The notes below the pieces were generated by a model, which searched no databases, was not told where the DNA came from, and worked only from the letters and a program-made list of their open reading frames with translations. A stretch of 64,000 bases of DNA from Flavobacterium sp. UGB4466 (GTDB taxonomy: Bacteria; Bacteroidota; Bacteroidia; Flavobacteriales; Flavobacteriaceae): NCBI RefSeq assembly GCF_903469665.1, contig NZ_CAGKLC010000013.1, positions 1 to 64,000 on the forward strand. The letters run 5' to 3'. The translations under genes were made by a program, and so were the position numbers. Below are positions 25,132 through 34,843 of the stretch, piece by piece. The stretch's first letter is position 1. Each line of letters begins with the position of its first letter.

Positions 25132-28100
25132 ATGAAAAATTTATTTTACATGCTGAGTTTCCTACTTACCCTCTCGGGGTTTGCGCAGGAAAGGACTATT
25201 AAAGGAAAGGTACTTGATGCCAAAGATGGACTGCCGATACCGGGAGTCACCATTGCTGTCGAAAATAGTTCCGTATCAAACAACACCTCTGAAAAAGGAG
25301 TAATTCAAAGTGCCGGTCTGGGAACTGTAAGTGACTTTGACGGTGCCTTTGAATTGAAAATAAACCATAATATCAAATCTCTAAGAGTAACCTATATGGG
25401 TTACCTGCCTTATACAATTGACATTACAGATAAAAATCAATACAACATTTCTTTAAAGTCAGATGTAAGCGAATTAAAGGAAATCGTAGTTACCGGTTAT
25501 CAGAAAATCGAAAAGAGAAAGCTGACATCTGCTGTTGCCAAAGTGGATATGGCAGATATCAAACAAGCGGGTGTTGCGAGTTTAGATCAAATGTTAGTAG
25601 GTCAGGTTGCGGGTGTTGCGGTAACACAACAAACAGGAGCTCCGGGAACCATTGCAAAAATCAGAGTTCGTGGTACTGCCTCTCTTAACGGTGCACAGGA
25701 TCCGTTATGGGTTTTAGATGGTTTACCTCTTGAAGGAAATGACGTTCCTCAAAATTATGACAAAGACAATATCGATGTTTTAAGCAATTTTTCTATCGCA
25801 GGTTTAAATCCTGAGGATATTAAAGATATTACCATTTTAAAAGATGGTGCTGCAACTGCTATCTATGGAGCAAGAGCTGCAAACGGTGTTATTGTGGTAA
25901 CGACTAAAAAAGGAAAAAAAGGAAGCATGAAAGTAGACTTGAATGTCAATACTTTCATGACTCAAAAACCTGATTTTTCTAAATTAAATCTATTAAATTC
26001 TTCTCAAAAAGTAGATTTTGAACTTTCGCTGGCTTCAAGAGAAGATTTGACTTACAGAGACGGTAACGGAGAAATTTCCCGTATTCTTAAACAGGCTAAT
26101 GAATTAGGAGCCTACAGATCGGGAGGTTTTTCGTCTCTAAGTCCAACAACACAAAACTCAATCAACGCTTTAAGAAACATCAATACCAATTGGGGTGATT
26201 TATTGTACCGAAGTGCCATCAACAAACAATATACATTAAGTCTATCTGGTGGTGGAGAAAAATCAGATTACTATTTCTCTTTAGGAGCTTACAACGAACA
26301 AGGTGCTACTATCGGAACTGGTTTTGACCGATACAACCTTACCTTAAAAAACAACTTTGATGTAACTGATAAATTGCGTGTTGGCGTTGGAATTTTTGGT
26401 ACACAAAGTAAAAAATCATCTTATATTTCAGATACGGACACTTTTACAAATCCTGCTAATTACTCCAGAAACGCAAATCCATATCTAGCTCCATTAAATG
26501 CTGATGGAAGTTATAATTATGATAAAGACATGACCGGGTATGGAAATGGAAGTGTATATATTCCTTTTAATTACTTAGAAGAAAGAGAAAATACCAATTA
26601 CGAATTGACAACAAGATCTATAAAAGCATTACTTGACGTTGATTATAATATTACAAAAGGATTAAAAGCAAGTACACAAATTGGTTTACAGTTTGACAAC
26701 AATGCTTCTGAAAAATATGCCGGTAAAGACACTTACTTTACAAGAAAAGAAAGAGAAAAAACAAGTGTATTTGCAAATGGAGCTTATAATTATTTCCTTC
26801 CTGTTGGCGGAATTATTCAAAATTCAAACACTGACTTTTTTCAATACAACTGGAAAACGATGTTAAACTATAACACTACTCTTGGAGGAAAACATGAGTT
26901 AGAATTTATGGTGGGTAATGAGTTAAGAAAAAACAAAAGCACCGCTATTAATACAAAAGGTTTTGGTTTCGACCCGAAAACATTGACTACCACTCAAATT
27001 GTTTTTCCAACTCAAAGTTATGCATCTAATCCAACCTATAGAACGTATTTAAAGAATGAAAACGAAAATGCATTTGCATCATTCTTCGCAACAGCATCTT
27101 ATACGTATGACAGAAAATATACGTTCTTTGGAAGTGTTCGTTACGACGGTTCAGATTTATTTGGTGCAGATCCTAAGTACAAATATTTACCATTGTGGGC
27201 AGTTTCCGGTTCATGGGCGGTATCTGAAGAAAATTTCTTAAAAGATAGCGAAATAGTTTCTAATTTAAGATTACGTGCGTCTTACGGTTTACAAGGAAAT
27301 ATCGATAAAAATACTTCTCCGTATGTCGTTGGAACAAATCAAACAACTATTATTTTACCGGGACAATCAGAACCTATTATTAGTGTAGCTTCTCCTCCAA
27401 ATGATAAATTAAGATGGGAAAAGACGACCAATACCAACTTTGGAATGGATCTGGGGTTATTCAACAACCGTATTAACATTATAACCGATGTTTACGGAAG
27501 AAAAAGTACTGATTTAATTGGCTTACAATCACTTCCTGTTGAAAACGGTTTTGAATATACAAACGCTAACTGGGCTCAGGTAACGAATAAAGGATACGAG
27601 ATTTCTTTGTCTACAAGAAACATTGACCGTCCGAACTTTAAATGGAACACGACTATTAATTTTGCTCATAATAAGAGTACTGTTGATCGTATCCAGACAA
27701 GATCTAACACCTATTTACCTTCAAGACAAGGATTACCTGTTAATGCCGTATTTGCCTTAAAAACTAACGGAATTGATGAAAGTGGTTTCCCTTTATTTGT
27801 AAATAAAAAAGGAGAAACTGTAAACACGCAAGCTCTTTTTGGTCTTTTTGATCCTTATGCAGATTTTTTCCCGGGAGTTTTCTCGCAATCAAAACTTACG
27901 AATGAAGAAACAAGAGATTTGTTTACTTATGTTGGAGATGCAGATCCTAAATTTACCGGTGGTTTTATCAACACTTTTAAAGTTCATAATTTTGATCTTA
28001 CTATCGCTACCACTTTCAATCTTAAACAAACTGTTGTTGAAAAACCAAATTTTAATGGTACACAATTAGATCGTGGTCAGAACTACACTACAGATGTACT

Positions 28101-28476
28101 TAATGCCTGGTCACCTACTAATACCGGTTCAAACATACCTGGAATTACTAGTCCAACTTCAGGAACAGGAGATTCATGGATGGCTTACCAATGGTTTTCT
28201 CCAGCAGGAGCACCACTTAATGTTTACAACTATTTAGATACTTGGGTTCATGAAATGAGCTATATGCGTTTAAGCAGCGTTCGTTTAGGATATTCATTGC
28301 CTAAAACAGCGACAAAAACGTTGTTTATGGACAGTGTTAGATTTAGTATCGAAGGAAGAAACTTATTTGTAATCAGCTCTGATTATAAAGGTTACTTTGA
28401 CCCTGAAACGTTCGGAAATATCTATGCACAACCAATCCCAAGATCAATATCTTTAGGATGTAACCTAACTTTTTAA
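25132..28476 (+). CDS. SusC/RagA-family TonB-linked outer membrane protein
   Basis: A 1114-residue receptor. A signal peptide (1-19, ending GFAQ) is followed by a CarboxypepD_reg-like domain (about 23-110). The plug carries the SusC signatures KEIVVTGYQKIEKRKLTSAV, VRGTASLNGAQDPLWVLDG and LKDGAATAIYGARAANGVI. A C-terminal barrel ends PRSISLGCNLTF. With SusD it forms the bin-shaped uptake complex for oligomers. The protease upstream and the absence of glycan enzymes suggest peptides, by inference. It starts 25 bases after the protease gene. Confidence 0.95.
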   Translation: MKNLFYMLSFLLTLSGFAQERTIKGKVLDAKDGLPIPGVTIAVENSSVSNNTSEKGVIQSAGLGTVSDFDGAFELKINHNIKSLRVTYMGYLPYTIDITDKNQYNISLKSDVSELKEIVVTGYQKIEKRKLTSAVAKVDMADIKQAGVASLDQMLVGQVAGVAVTQQTGAPGTIAKIRVRGTASLNGAQDPLWVLDGLPLEGNDVPQNYDKDNIDVLSNFSIAGLNPEDIKDITILKDGAATAIYGARAANGVIVVTTKKGKKGSMKVDLNVNTFMTQKPDFSKLNLLNSSQKVDFELSLASREDLTYRDGNGEISRILKQANELGAYRSGGFSSLSPTTQNSINALRNINTNWGDLLYRSAINKQYTLSLSGGGEKSDYYFSLGAYNEQGATIGTGFDRYNLTLKNNFDVTDKLRVGVGIFGTQSKKSSYISDTDTFTNPANYSRNANPYLAPLNADGSYNYDKDMTGYGNGSVYIPFNYLEERENTNYELTTRSIKALLDVDYNITKGLKASTQIGLQFDNNASEKYAGKDTYFTRKEREKTSVFANGAYNYFLPVGGIIQNSNTDFFQYNWKTMLNYNTTLGGKHELEFMVGNELRKNKSTAINTKGFGFDPKTLTTTQIVFPTQSYASNPTYRTYLKNENENAFASFFATASYTYDRKYTFFGSVRYDGSDLFGADPKYKYLPLWAVSGSWAVSEENFLKDSEIVSNLRLRASYGLQGNIDKNTSPYVVGTNQTTIILPGQSEPIISVASPPNDKLRWEKTTNTNFGMDLGLFNNRINIITDVYGRKSTDLIGLQSLPVENGFEYTNANWAQVTNKGYEISLSTRNIDRPNFKWNTTINFAHNKSTVDRIQTRSNTYLPSRQGLPVNAVFALKTNGIDESGFPLFVNKKGETVNTQALFGLFDPYADFFPGVFSQSKLTNEETRDLFTYVGDADPKFTGGFINTFKVHNFDLTIATTFNLKQTVVEKPNFNGTQLDRGQNYTTDVLNAWSPTNTGSNIPGITSPTSGTGDSWMAYQWFSPAGAPLNVYNYLDTWVHEMSYMRLSSVRLGYSLPKTATKTLFMDSVRFSIEGRNLFVISSDYKGYFDPETFGNIYAQPIPRSISLGCNLTF

Positions 28477-28487
28477 TCTGATTTAAA

Positions 28488-29807
28488 ATGAAAAATATAC
28501 TAAAATACGTATTCTTTGCCGGCGTAGCCATTACAACTGTAAGCTGTGATCATTATCTTGATGTTGAGCCGGTAGGTAAAGTAATTCCGGAAACTTTAAC
28601 TGATTATAGAGCAGTAATGACAACTGGTTATTCTACAACTCCTATTCATAAAGCATTATCTACTATTAGAACAGACGAATTGGTTTTAGATGAATCTAAT
28701 GATAATGCTACTTTCTACAGAGATCATTATATCTGGAACGATGCCAATCCTGATAAAACTACCAATAGTTTTCCTTATGCTGCTTTGTACAACAGAATTT
28801 TCTATACCAATGTGATCATCAATGAAGCAAGCGTAAAATTAGCACCTTCTGCAGAGAAAAATCAATTACTAGGAGAAGCTTATGCACTAAGAGCATTATC
28901 TTATTTTGATTTATTGAATATCTTCAGTAAACCTTTTAATGCTGCAACAGCTGCAACAGACAGAGGGGTTCCGTTGGCTTTAAAAATAGATTTAGAGCAG
29001 GCTTACGTTCCTCAAAGTGTTGCGGTTATTTACGACCAGATTTTATCTGATAATGAAGAGGCAAAAAAATTATTGAATTTAGACACTCAAACAGCGGGTA
29101 TCAACTACCGTTTTTCTAAAGCTGCTTTATATGCAATGGAATCCCGAATTTTCTTGTACAGAAAAGAATGGGCAAAAGCTATTGCTGCTGCAGATAAAGC
29201 AATGACATACAAAAGTGCTTTAATCAACTTAAACACTACTGCTGCTTTACCTAATCTTTACAACGGACCGGAATCTATATTAGCACTTGAGGATCCTTTT
29301 ATTAATCTTTTGAAAGGAACATCATATGCTGCGCCAACTTTAACAGGTGCTTATGATAAAACAAACGACTTGCGTTTTGCGTTGTATTATCAGGCAAGCG
29401 GAAGCAGATACAGATTTAGAAAAGGTGGTGATATTGCACAAAAATGTACTTTTAGAACCGCCGAATTGTACCTGACAAAAGCAGAAGCATCGGCACAATT
29501 AAACGATCTGCCTACCGCAAGAACGACGGTAATCGCTTTCATCAAAAACAGATATAAAACTACGGCTTTTGATCAGTTAAGCATATCGATTGCTGCCATG
29601 ACACAAACTCAGCTTCTTGATTTTATCGCTCAGGAAAGACAACGTGAGTTTGCTGTTGAAGGTCACCGCTGGTTTGATTTAAGAAGAACAACTCAAAAAC
29701 AAATCATCCATACTTTCAATGGAGAAAATTACACACTAATAGAAAATGATCCGCGATATACGCTGCCATTTCCTTTAGATGCCCGATTAAACAATCCTGA
29801 ATTGTAA
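28488..29807 (+). CDS. SusD/RagB-family lipoprotein
   Basis: A 439-residue lipoprotein. The signal ends TTVSC at residue 20, followed by DHYLDVEPVGKVIPETL, the usual SusD N-terminus. TPR-like helices form the core (LLGEAYALRALSYFDLLNIF), and the C-terminus has the conserved block QERQREFAVEGHRWFDLRRT. It caps the SusC receptor and captures the ligand. The protein is at the short end of the family. It follows susC by 11 bases and ends before a strong terminator. Confidence 0.95.
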   Translation: MKNILKYVFFAGVAITTVSCDHYLDVEPVGKVIPETLTDYRAVMTTGYSTTPIHKALSTIRTDELVLDESNDNATFYRDHYIWNDANPDKTTNSFPYAALYNRIFYTNVIINEASVKLAPSAEKNQLLGEAYALRALSYFDLLNIFSKPFNAATAATDRGVPLALKIDLEQAYVPQSVAVIYDQILSDNEEAKKLLNLDTQTAGINYRFSKAALYAMESRIFLYRKEWAKAIAAADKAMTYKSALINLNTTAALPNLYNGPESILALEDPFINLLKGTSYAAPTLTGAYDKTNDLRFALYYQASGSRYRFRKGGDIAQKCTFRTAELYLTKAEASAQLNDLPTARTTVIAFIKNRYKTTAFDQLSISIAAMTQTQLLDFIAQERQREFAVEGHRWFDLRRTTQKQIIHTFNGENYTLIENDPRYTLPFPLDARLNNPEL

Positions 29808-29869
29808 GTCTATAAAATAACTTCAAAGTAAAATTGCCCCAAAATTTTAGAGAATTATATACTTACAAT

Positions 29870-29898
29870 AATGAGCCCGATATTACATCGGGCTCATT
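29870..29898 (+). terminator. Terminator of the protease-SusCD operon
   Basis: AATGAGCCCGAT / ATCGGGCTCATT, perfect 12-bp arms and a 5-nt loop, followed by GCTTTTTAG. Confidence 0.88.
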
Positions 29899-29972
29899 GC
29901 TTTTTAGACTTATACGGTTATCAAGGTCGGAGCTATACTAACTAATAAAATTGAACTTTCAGCCATCTATGT

Positions 29973-30404
29973 TTAATGATTTTTTAATAGAAACTCCTGT
30001 TTTATGCCTTCAAATTTCTCTTTACAAAGGGGTTTGTTCAGAAAGCCTATTACCAAGGGGTTACTTTCTGCCCGTTTGAGATCTTCGGGATGCGTTGAAG
30101 AAGTAATCATCATTATAATACAATTTAGTTTGATTGATTCAGAAAGTTTTGCATATTCCTCAAGAAACTCAAAACCATTCATTTCAGGCATGTTGATATC
30201 GAGAAAAATAAATTGCGGAAGCAAATCAGGTGTATCTTCTAACGAACGTAAATATTCAAGTGCTGTTGTGGCTAACTCTTCTAAAACAATTTCCTCAGCA
30301 AAATAATACTTTTCGGCCATTCGCTTTGCAATATAACGATCTGTAGCACTATCGTCTATGACAAGGATTTTTCTAAAGTAGGGTTGTGTTGTGTTCTGTT
30401 CCAT
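29973..30404 (-). CDS. Single-domain response regulator
   Basis: A 143-residue CheY-like receiver without an output domain. The acidic pair is at 17-18 (VIDDSATDR), the phospho-acceptor Asp69 lies in FLDINMPEMNGFEF, followed by MITSST and the conserved Lys in FLNKPL. It starts 12 bases after the histidine kinase gene upstream, with which it forms a two-gene operon. The output probably passes through protein-protein contact or phosphotransfer. Confidence 0.9.
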   Translation of the reverse strand: MEQNTTQPYFRKILVIDDSATDRYIAKRMAEKYYFAEEIVLEELATTALEYLRSLEDTPDLLPQFIFLDINMPEMNGFEFLEEYAKLSESIKLNCIIMMITSSTHPEDLKRAESNPLVIGFLNKPLCKEKFEGIKQEFLLKNH

Positions 30405-30416
30405 AGCTTAAGGTAT

Positions 30417-31727
30417 TTACTTGTTTGGGATTTTAATCGTAAAAGTGGTTCCATGACCAATTTCAGATTGAACTTTTATATCTCCATTGAGTTTATAGAT
30501 TGCTTCTTTTACAATATAAAGTCCCAATCCTGAACCAACCGACTCTCGGGAAACGCGATAAAACATGTCAAATATTTTTGGATGTAAATCTTGCTGAATT
30601 CCAATTCCATTGTCCTCAACAACAATATTGGTTTCGATGTTGGAAATATCAATTTTAATATTGACAAATGGGTTTGAAACCTTAAAATTTTGATAGCGGA
30701 TTGAATTTGAAATCAGATTGTTCAGAATAGTCGTAAGCCGGTTTTTATCGGAGTAGACCGAAGCATTACCAATAATATCAACTTTAAAATCAACTCTTCG
30801 GTTAGTATCTCCCATGAATTTTAAATTTTGGGTTACCTCTTTGATAAGTTCTTTAAAATTGATCTTTTGCTTCTCGATTTCCATCCGTGAGTTTCGTGAA
30901 TAATCCAGAATATCACAAATGAAATTATCTAACTTTTCGGCATTCTCCTTTAACATTTCAAGATGTCCAATCATTAACTCTTCAGTTGTATCGTCTTTGG
31001 CTATTTCAATAAGTCCAAGCATAGAATTCAATGGAGCACGTAAATCATGAGAGGTACTATACACAAAACGATCCAATTCGTAATTTGCCGTTTTTAATTC
31101 CTGATTTTCAATTTCTCTTTTTTTAAAGGTCTGATTAATATGAGCTTCACTGTAATTTTTAAATTGATAAGCCCACAATCCACAAAGCCCAAAAATGGTC
31201 GTGGCTAATAGTATGTGAATCACAAAAGTGCGCAGTGTCATATAATCCAACTGAGTAAAATAAATACCACTGACACCACTATATTGCAAATAACCAAATA
31301 GTGCATGATGAATTATTACTACTAATGTTAGCGGTATTTGCAGTTTCCAGTTTTGATAAGTGATAAGTATTGCACTTGCAACAAATGCCGTAAAATGCAT
31401 CTCAAACATACCGTGCATCTGATAAATAAACTGGCACATGAAAATCCCTAATACGGTACTGAGAACATACTGATAAAAGTCAGATTCCGGCAACGCTAAT
31501 TTTGATGAATAATAAGCAATAAGCAATATTCCCCCCACTCCAATTGCAATCTCCCAGGTATCATAACAAAACGCTAATAATAAACCTATAATAAAAAAAG
31601 CGACCAGAAAGTAATTAATTAAATTATCCGATTTTCTCTTTATTGCCAAAAGAAATTCCTGAATGTTCTTAGATTGTTCCAGATTTTCGATTTTCTCTTT
31701 CATACTTTTTTCAATTTGGTACTGCAT
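30417..31727 (-). CDS. Membrane histidine kinase
   Basis: A 436-residue kinase. The N-terminal part has five or six transmembrane helices (about 35-190) and no large extracytoplasmic loop, so it may sense within the membrane. A coiled linker leads to HisKA with FVYSTSHDLRAPLNSMLG (phospho-His near 226). The HATPase domain shows NNLISNSIRY, VEDNGIGI and GSGLGLYIVKEA. A second Met at residue 9 (31703) is a possible alternative start. The cognate regulator gene follows after 12 bases. Confidence 0.88.
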   Translation of the reverse strand: MQYQIEKSMKEKIENLEQSKNIQEFLLAIKRKSDNLINYFLVAFFIIGLLLAFCYDTWEIAIGVGGILLIAYYSSKLALPESDFYQYVLSTVLGIFMCQFIYQMHGMFEMHFTAFVASAILITYQNWKLQIPLTLVVIIHHALFGYLQYSGVSGIYFTQLDYMTLRTFVIHILLATTIFGLCGLWAYQFKNYSEAHINQTFKKREIENQELKTANYELDRFVYSTSHDLRAPLNSMLGLIEIAKDDTTEELMIGHLEMLKENAEKLDNFICDILDYSRNSRMEIEKQKINFKELIKEVTQNLKFMGDTNRRVDFKVDIIGNASVYSDKNRLTTILNNLISNSIRYQNFKVSNPFVNIKIDISNIETNIVVEDNGIGIQQDLHPKIFDMFYRVSRESVGSGLGLYIVKEAIYKLNGDIKVQSEIGHGTTFTIKIPNK

Positions 31728-32333
31728 TGCGATACTCTTTTAAAGTAAAAGCAATTGGATTAAAAAAGGACAAGAAAAGCAGTTTTATGCTTAGTTTAGT
31801 ATGTTCATTACTTCATTCGCTTCAGCAAATGAATACTAACTTTCAGATAAGAGATTTTGATGAACTCTACTTGCGCTCCATTATTATATCTCCAAAGCGA
31901 AAAAAAATATACCTGAATAAAGTAGTCGTCTCATAGTACATCAATCTTTAACAAAAAGCTGACGAACAATACCATTAAAGCTTTAGCTAATTTAATAAAA
32001 AAAACGATAAAGTAGGATTTTATCTCTTATAATATATCTAAAAAGCGGGTAAAAAACCTCAATCACCATAGTGAAAAACATTTGATAATGAGGTGGTTAA
32101 ATACAAAAATTCATGAAATCGTTTATATCCAATACAAATACGGCTAATGCTAATGTAGACTGCCAGAAGATCGTATACTGCACATTTCTGACAGCAAATC
32201 AATTGTAATGCTATAAAATAAACAGACCCGCCAAATTAGGGCAGGTCAATTTTTTACCATTTTATCTTAACATTATACTCCCTAATTCAACCTGATAATG
32301 TTTCGGGGGTAACCCATTTCTATACAGGTCGGT
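31728..32333. other. Spacer without convincing genes
   Basis: AT-rich and about 600 bases long. A short frame at 31727-31936 has no motif or homology I recognise and is not called. An imperfect hairpin at 32224-32246 (GACCCGCC / GGGCAGGTC) followed by ATTTTTTA may be a weak terminator. Nothing else was seen. Confidence 0.4.
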
Positions 32334-33533
32334 CTAATCGTGTTCAGGTTCCCGCAAATCAAAATATTCTCCTTGCGTTTTATTTAAAGAACCCGAAATC
32401 ATTTTGAAATTTTCATCTGTTGGCTCCAGATTGATATATTTATCGACAATGCTTCTATGTTTGTATACGATAAAGGTGTTTTTTACTTTTGGATTTATCT
32501 TATTCAAATCGGCTTCTGTTACCTGGTCTGTAAAGGACGGAACAAAGGTTAAAGCTATATTTTTAATATGAAGCAGCTTCCCTAAGTTCTCCAACTGAAG
32601 CTGCCGCTGGTTTTTAGAGTAATTTTTATGGTTTCCGTATACAAAATAGACTTTGAGATACTGCCTGCGTTTTTCGCTTTCTTTTTCTAAAAACAACAGC
32701 CACTTTTTTATAGCTGTCCAATCAGGATTGTTACCTGCAAAGTAAATAATTCCGTGATAACGTCCATACTTACAAACGGGACAGGTTTGTGTTCCTTTGT
32801 CCGGACCAAATGCGTGAAAAGGCATAAAAGAGGGCTGATCTTCTCCAATATTTAATCCCGAATGAAGTAGTGCTGGTGTTTTCTTAGGATAATTCGGAAT
32901 ATTTAACCCCAAAACAATATCATGTTCTGCAATCTGTAAACTGTCTTTTAACAGGACCCTTACAATACCACTTCCGCCTCGGTTTTCAGGAAGGTGCTTC
33001 TTTCTATAAGCAAGGAGTAATTTATCATCATCAAAATTAATTTCATCTGTATAATACTCCTTTTTAACATCTGGTTCTTTGACCGACAAATGGATGTGTG
33101 CCGGCAAAACATCGTTGGGATACGGTGCCGGACGAATGGTTCTTATCGTGTATTTTCCTTTAGCATCTGTTTTGACCCAACCGCGAATATGCCCATGCCG
33201 TTTGATTGTTTCGTCCATTCCGGGTGTGGGCGAATAATATCCGTCGTTATCCGTCTGCCAATAGTAAATAATTACATTTGGTGCTACTGTTTTACCGTCC
33301 AGTTGAAAGACAGTACCGGTAACGATTAACTTTTGTCCTTTTTCACTCCATCCCGGACTTGTGCTAACAGAAGAAATTTCTTTTGCCATTTCGATGTACA
33401 TCAGTTCACAGCCATCACACCCTCCACCTACAGTATTACTATTTTTAATCTGAGGTTTTGGATTATTTTGTCCGTTACAACTGCTAAACAACAGGGCTAT
33501 AAAAAACGTTTTGCAAATGGTTACTTTTTTCAT
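32334..33533 (-). CDS. Lipoprotein fusing intradiol-dioxygenase-like and thioredoxin-like domains
   Basis: A 399-residue lipoprotein (signal ending LLFSSC, then NGQNN). Residues about 50-215 resemble intradiol ring-cleavage dioxygenases: RGWVKTDAKGKYTIRTIRPAPYPN, then PAHIHLSV (His pair near 145). A Tyr-rich NDGYYSP segment may supply the first Tyr ligand, so the Tyr-Tyr-His-His iron set could be complete. Residues about 240-395 look thioredoxin-like, with CPVC near 250 followed by an alternating strand/helix pattern. A second pair, CDGCE, lies near residue 39. Whether it cleaves catechols or is only a binding protein is unknown. It appears monocistronic. Confidence 0.75.
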   Translation of the reverse strand: MKKVTICKTFFIALLFSSCNGQNNPKPQIKNSNTVGGGCDGCELMYIEMAKEISSVSTSPGWSEKGQKLIVTGTVFQLDGKTVAPNVIIYYWQTDNDGYYSPTPGMDETIKRHGHIRGWVKTDAKGKYTIRTIRPAPYPNDVLPAHIHLSVKEPDVKKEYYTDEINFDDDKLLLAYRKKHLPENRGGSGIVRVLLKDSLQIAEHDIVLGLNIPNYPKKTPALLHSGLNIGEDQPSFMPFHAFGPDKGTQTCPVCKYGRYHGIIYFAGNNPDWTAIKKWLLFLEKESEKRRQYLKVYFVYGNHKNYSKNQRQLQLENLGKLLHIKNIALTFVPSFTDQVTEADLNKINPKVKNTFIVYKHRSIVDKYINLEPTDENFKMISGSLNKTQGEYFDLREPEHD

Positions 33534-33603
33534 TGTAGTACTTTTTTCTGCAAATATCAGGATGGATATAGCTGACTGTCAAATGAAATACAGTAAGACG
33601 AGT

Positions 33604-34452
33604 TTATTTTAAGGTAAGCTGATTGTGTTCTGAAAATTTTGATTTAAAATTTTTAGCATAATTGCGACTGACCCTTAAAATAGTATCCTCACAGAGTGTA
33701 ACATCATAGTCCCCATTTTGGCGGGACTGTATAGATGAAATCTTGCTTATATTCACAATATGTGATTTATGAATACGGACAAATTGTTTTTCATCCAATT
33801 GGGTTTCCAAAGCTCTCAGTGTTTGAGTATGCAGGTATTTTTTAGAAGAATGATAAATGTTGATGTATGGTGAATTTGCTTCAAAATAAAGAATTTCAGC
33901 TGCTTCCAGAAGCAGCTTTTTATTATGAGGATCAGAAATTAAAATAGAGCGTATAAAATTTTGCCCTTTCCTTTGCTCATCGATCTTTTCTTTTAATTGC
34001 AAAGACTCGCTTTTTCTATTCCATAAAATAAAGACCATCAGTGAAAATCCATAAATGATTACCGTTTTTATAAAATAAGCCGACAAACCAAAATTGAAAG
34101 TCTGCCAATAAGAAAAGGTGTGATCGTAGAATGCTTTTGAAATAATCCAGACCAATATCGGATAAGAAAACAAATGAAGAAGAATTGCTGCACTTATTAC
34201 CAGTATTCTTACCGTCAGGTTTTCCGTTTTTCTGATCCATTTTAAAACAACTATTAGTAAAGGAAGAAATAATACCCAGTAGGAACTGAACAATAGCGAT
34301 TCTGAAATGTAGAACGCACTATTTTGAAACAGGGTAAAGGAATAATCCAATACTACGTTTGTAAAAACAAACAACAGTACACAAGCCGTAATAATAAAAT
34401 TTGGCTTTTGCTTGCTTTGAAAAATTTGATCTATTACTGACTGAAACATCAA
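33604..34452 (-). CDS. Membrane-anchored LytTR transcriptional regulator
   Basis: A 282-residue protein. Four transmembrane helices occupy about residues 18-155. A short linker leads to a LytTR DNA-binding domain (about 185-275): AEILYFEANSPYINIY, FVRIHKSHIVNISKI, RVSRNYAKNFKSKF. It lacks a receiver or kinase domain, so membrane signals would act directly on DNA binding. Adjacent genes are the dioxygenase-thioredoxin lipoprotein downstream (70 bases after) and a divergent hydrolase. Confidence 0.88.
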   Translation of the reverse strand: MMFQSVIDQIFQSKQKPNFIITACVLLFVFTNVVLDYSFTLFQNSAFYISESLLFSSYWVLFLPLLIVVLKWIRKTENLTVRILVISAAILLHLFSYPILVWIISKAFYDHTFSYWQTFNFGLSAYFIKTVIIYGFSLMVFILWNRKSESLQLKEKIDEQRKGQNFIRSILISDPHNKKLLLEAAEILYFEANSPYINIYHSSKKYLHTQTLRALETQLDEKQFVRIHKSHIVNISKISSIQSRQNGDYDVTLCEDTILRVSRNYAKNFKSKFSEHNQLTLK

Positions 34453-34843
34453 AATATAGTGTTTAGGACCAATTTATAGCGCTAATGAAAATACATTTTT
34501 ACTAGTTTGTACGATTCAAAATAGGTTATATAAACCACAAATTTAGTAAATTAACCACACATCTGATACATTACCGACGTTCTGTTAGTCGTCTCTATAC
34601 TATCAGATTTTACAATTTCACATTCTTTTTCAATCAGTTACACAACTGCTTTATAAAACAACTGATGTAAAACATTATCCATTCAATACCTGCGCCAGCT
34701 GGGAGATAAGAAATTTTAAGCCCGTGTATAATGGAATGGTCTTTTTGTATATTTTTGGTTTCGCAATAAAACAAGTTATAAAGAACAAAAAAACACCTGC
34801 AGAAAGCCAGGAAACGTTAGGAGTAAATATAGAAAGCATTACG
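34453..34843. other. Divergent spacer between LytTR and hydrolase genes
   Basis: No gene was recognised; an upstream in-frame extension of the hydrolase from 34724 lacks signal-peptide character. It presumably holds both promoters. Confidence 0.35.

Noticed and set aside
25132..29807. Polysaccharide utilisation locus
   Set aside because: SusC/SusD are present but no glycoside hydrolase, lyase or sulfatase is encoded nearby; a protease is.
31727..31936. Small plus-strand gene after the kinase start
   Set aside because: Low complexity, no motif or start signal; probably part of the kinase upstream region.
34724..34843. Longer N-terminus for the alpha/beta hydrolase
   Set aside because: The extra 40 residues would bury the lipoprotein-like signal, so the ATG at 34844 is preferred.
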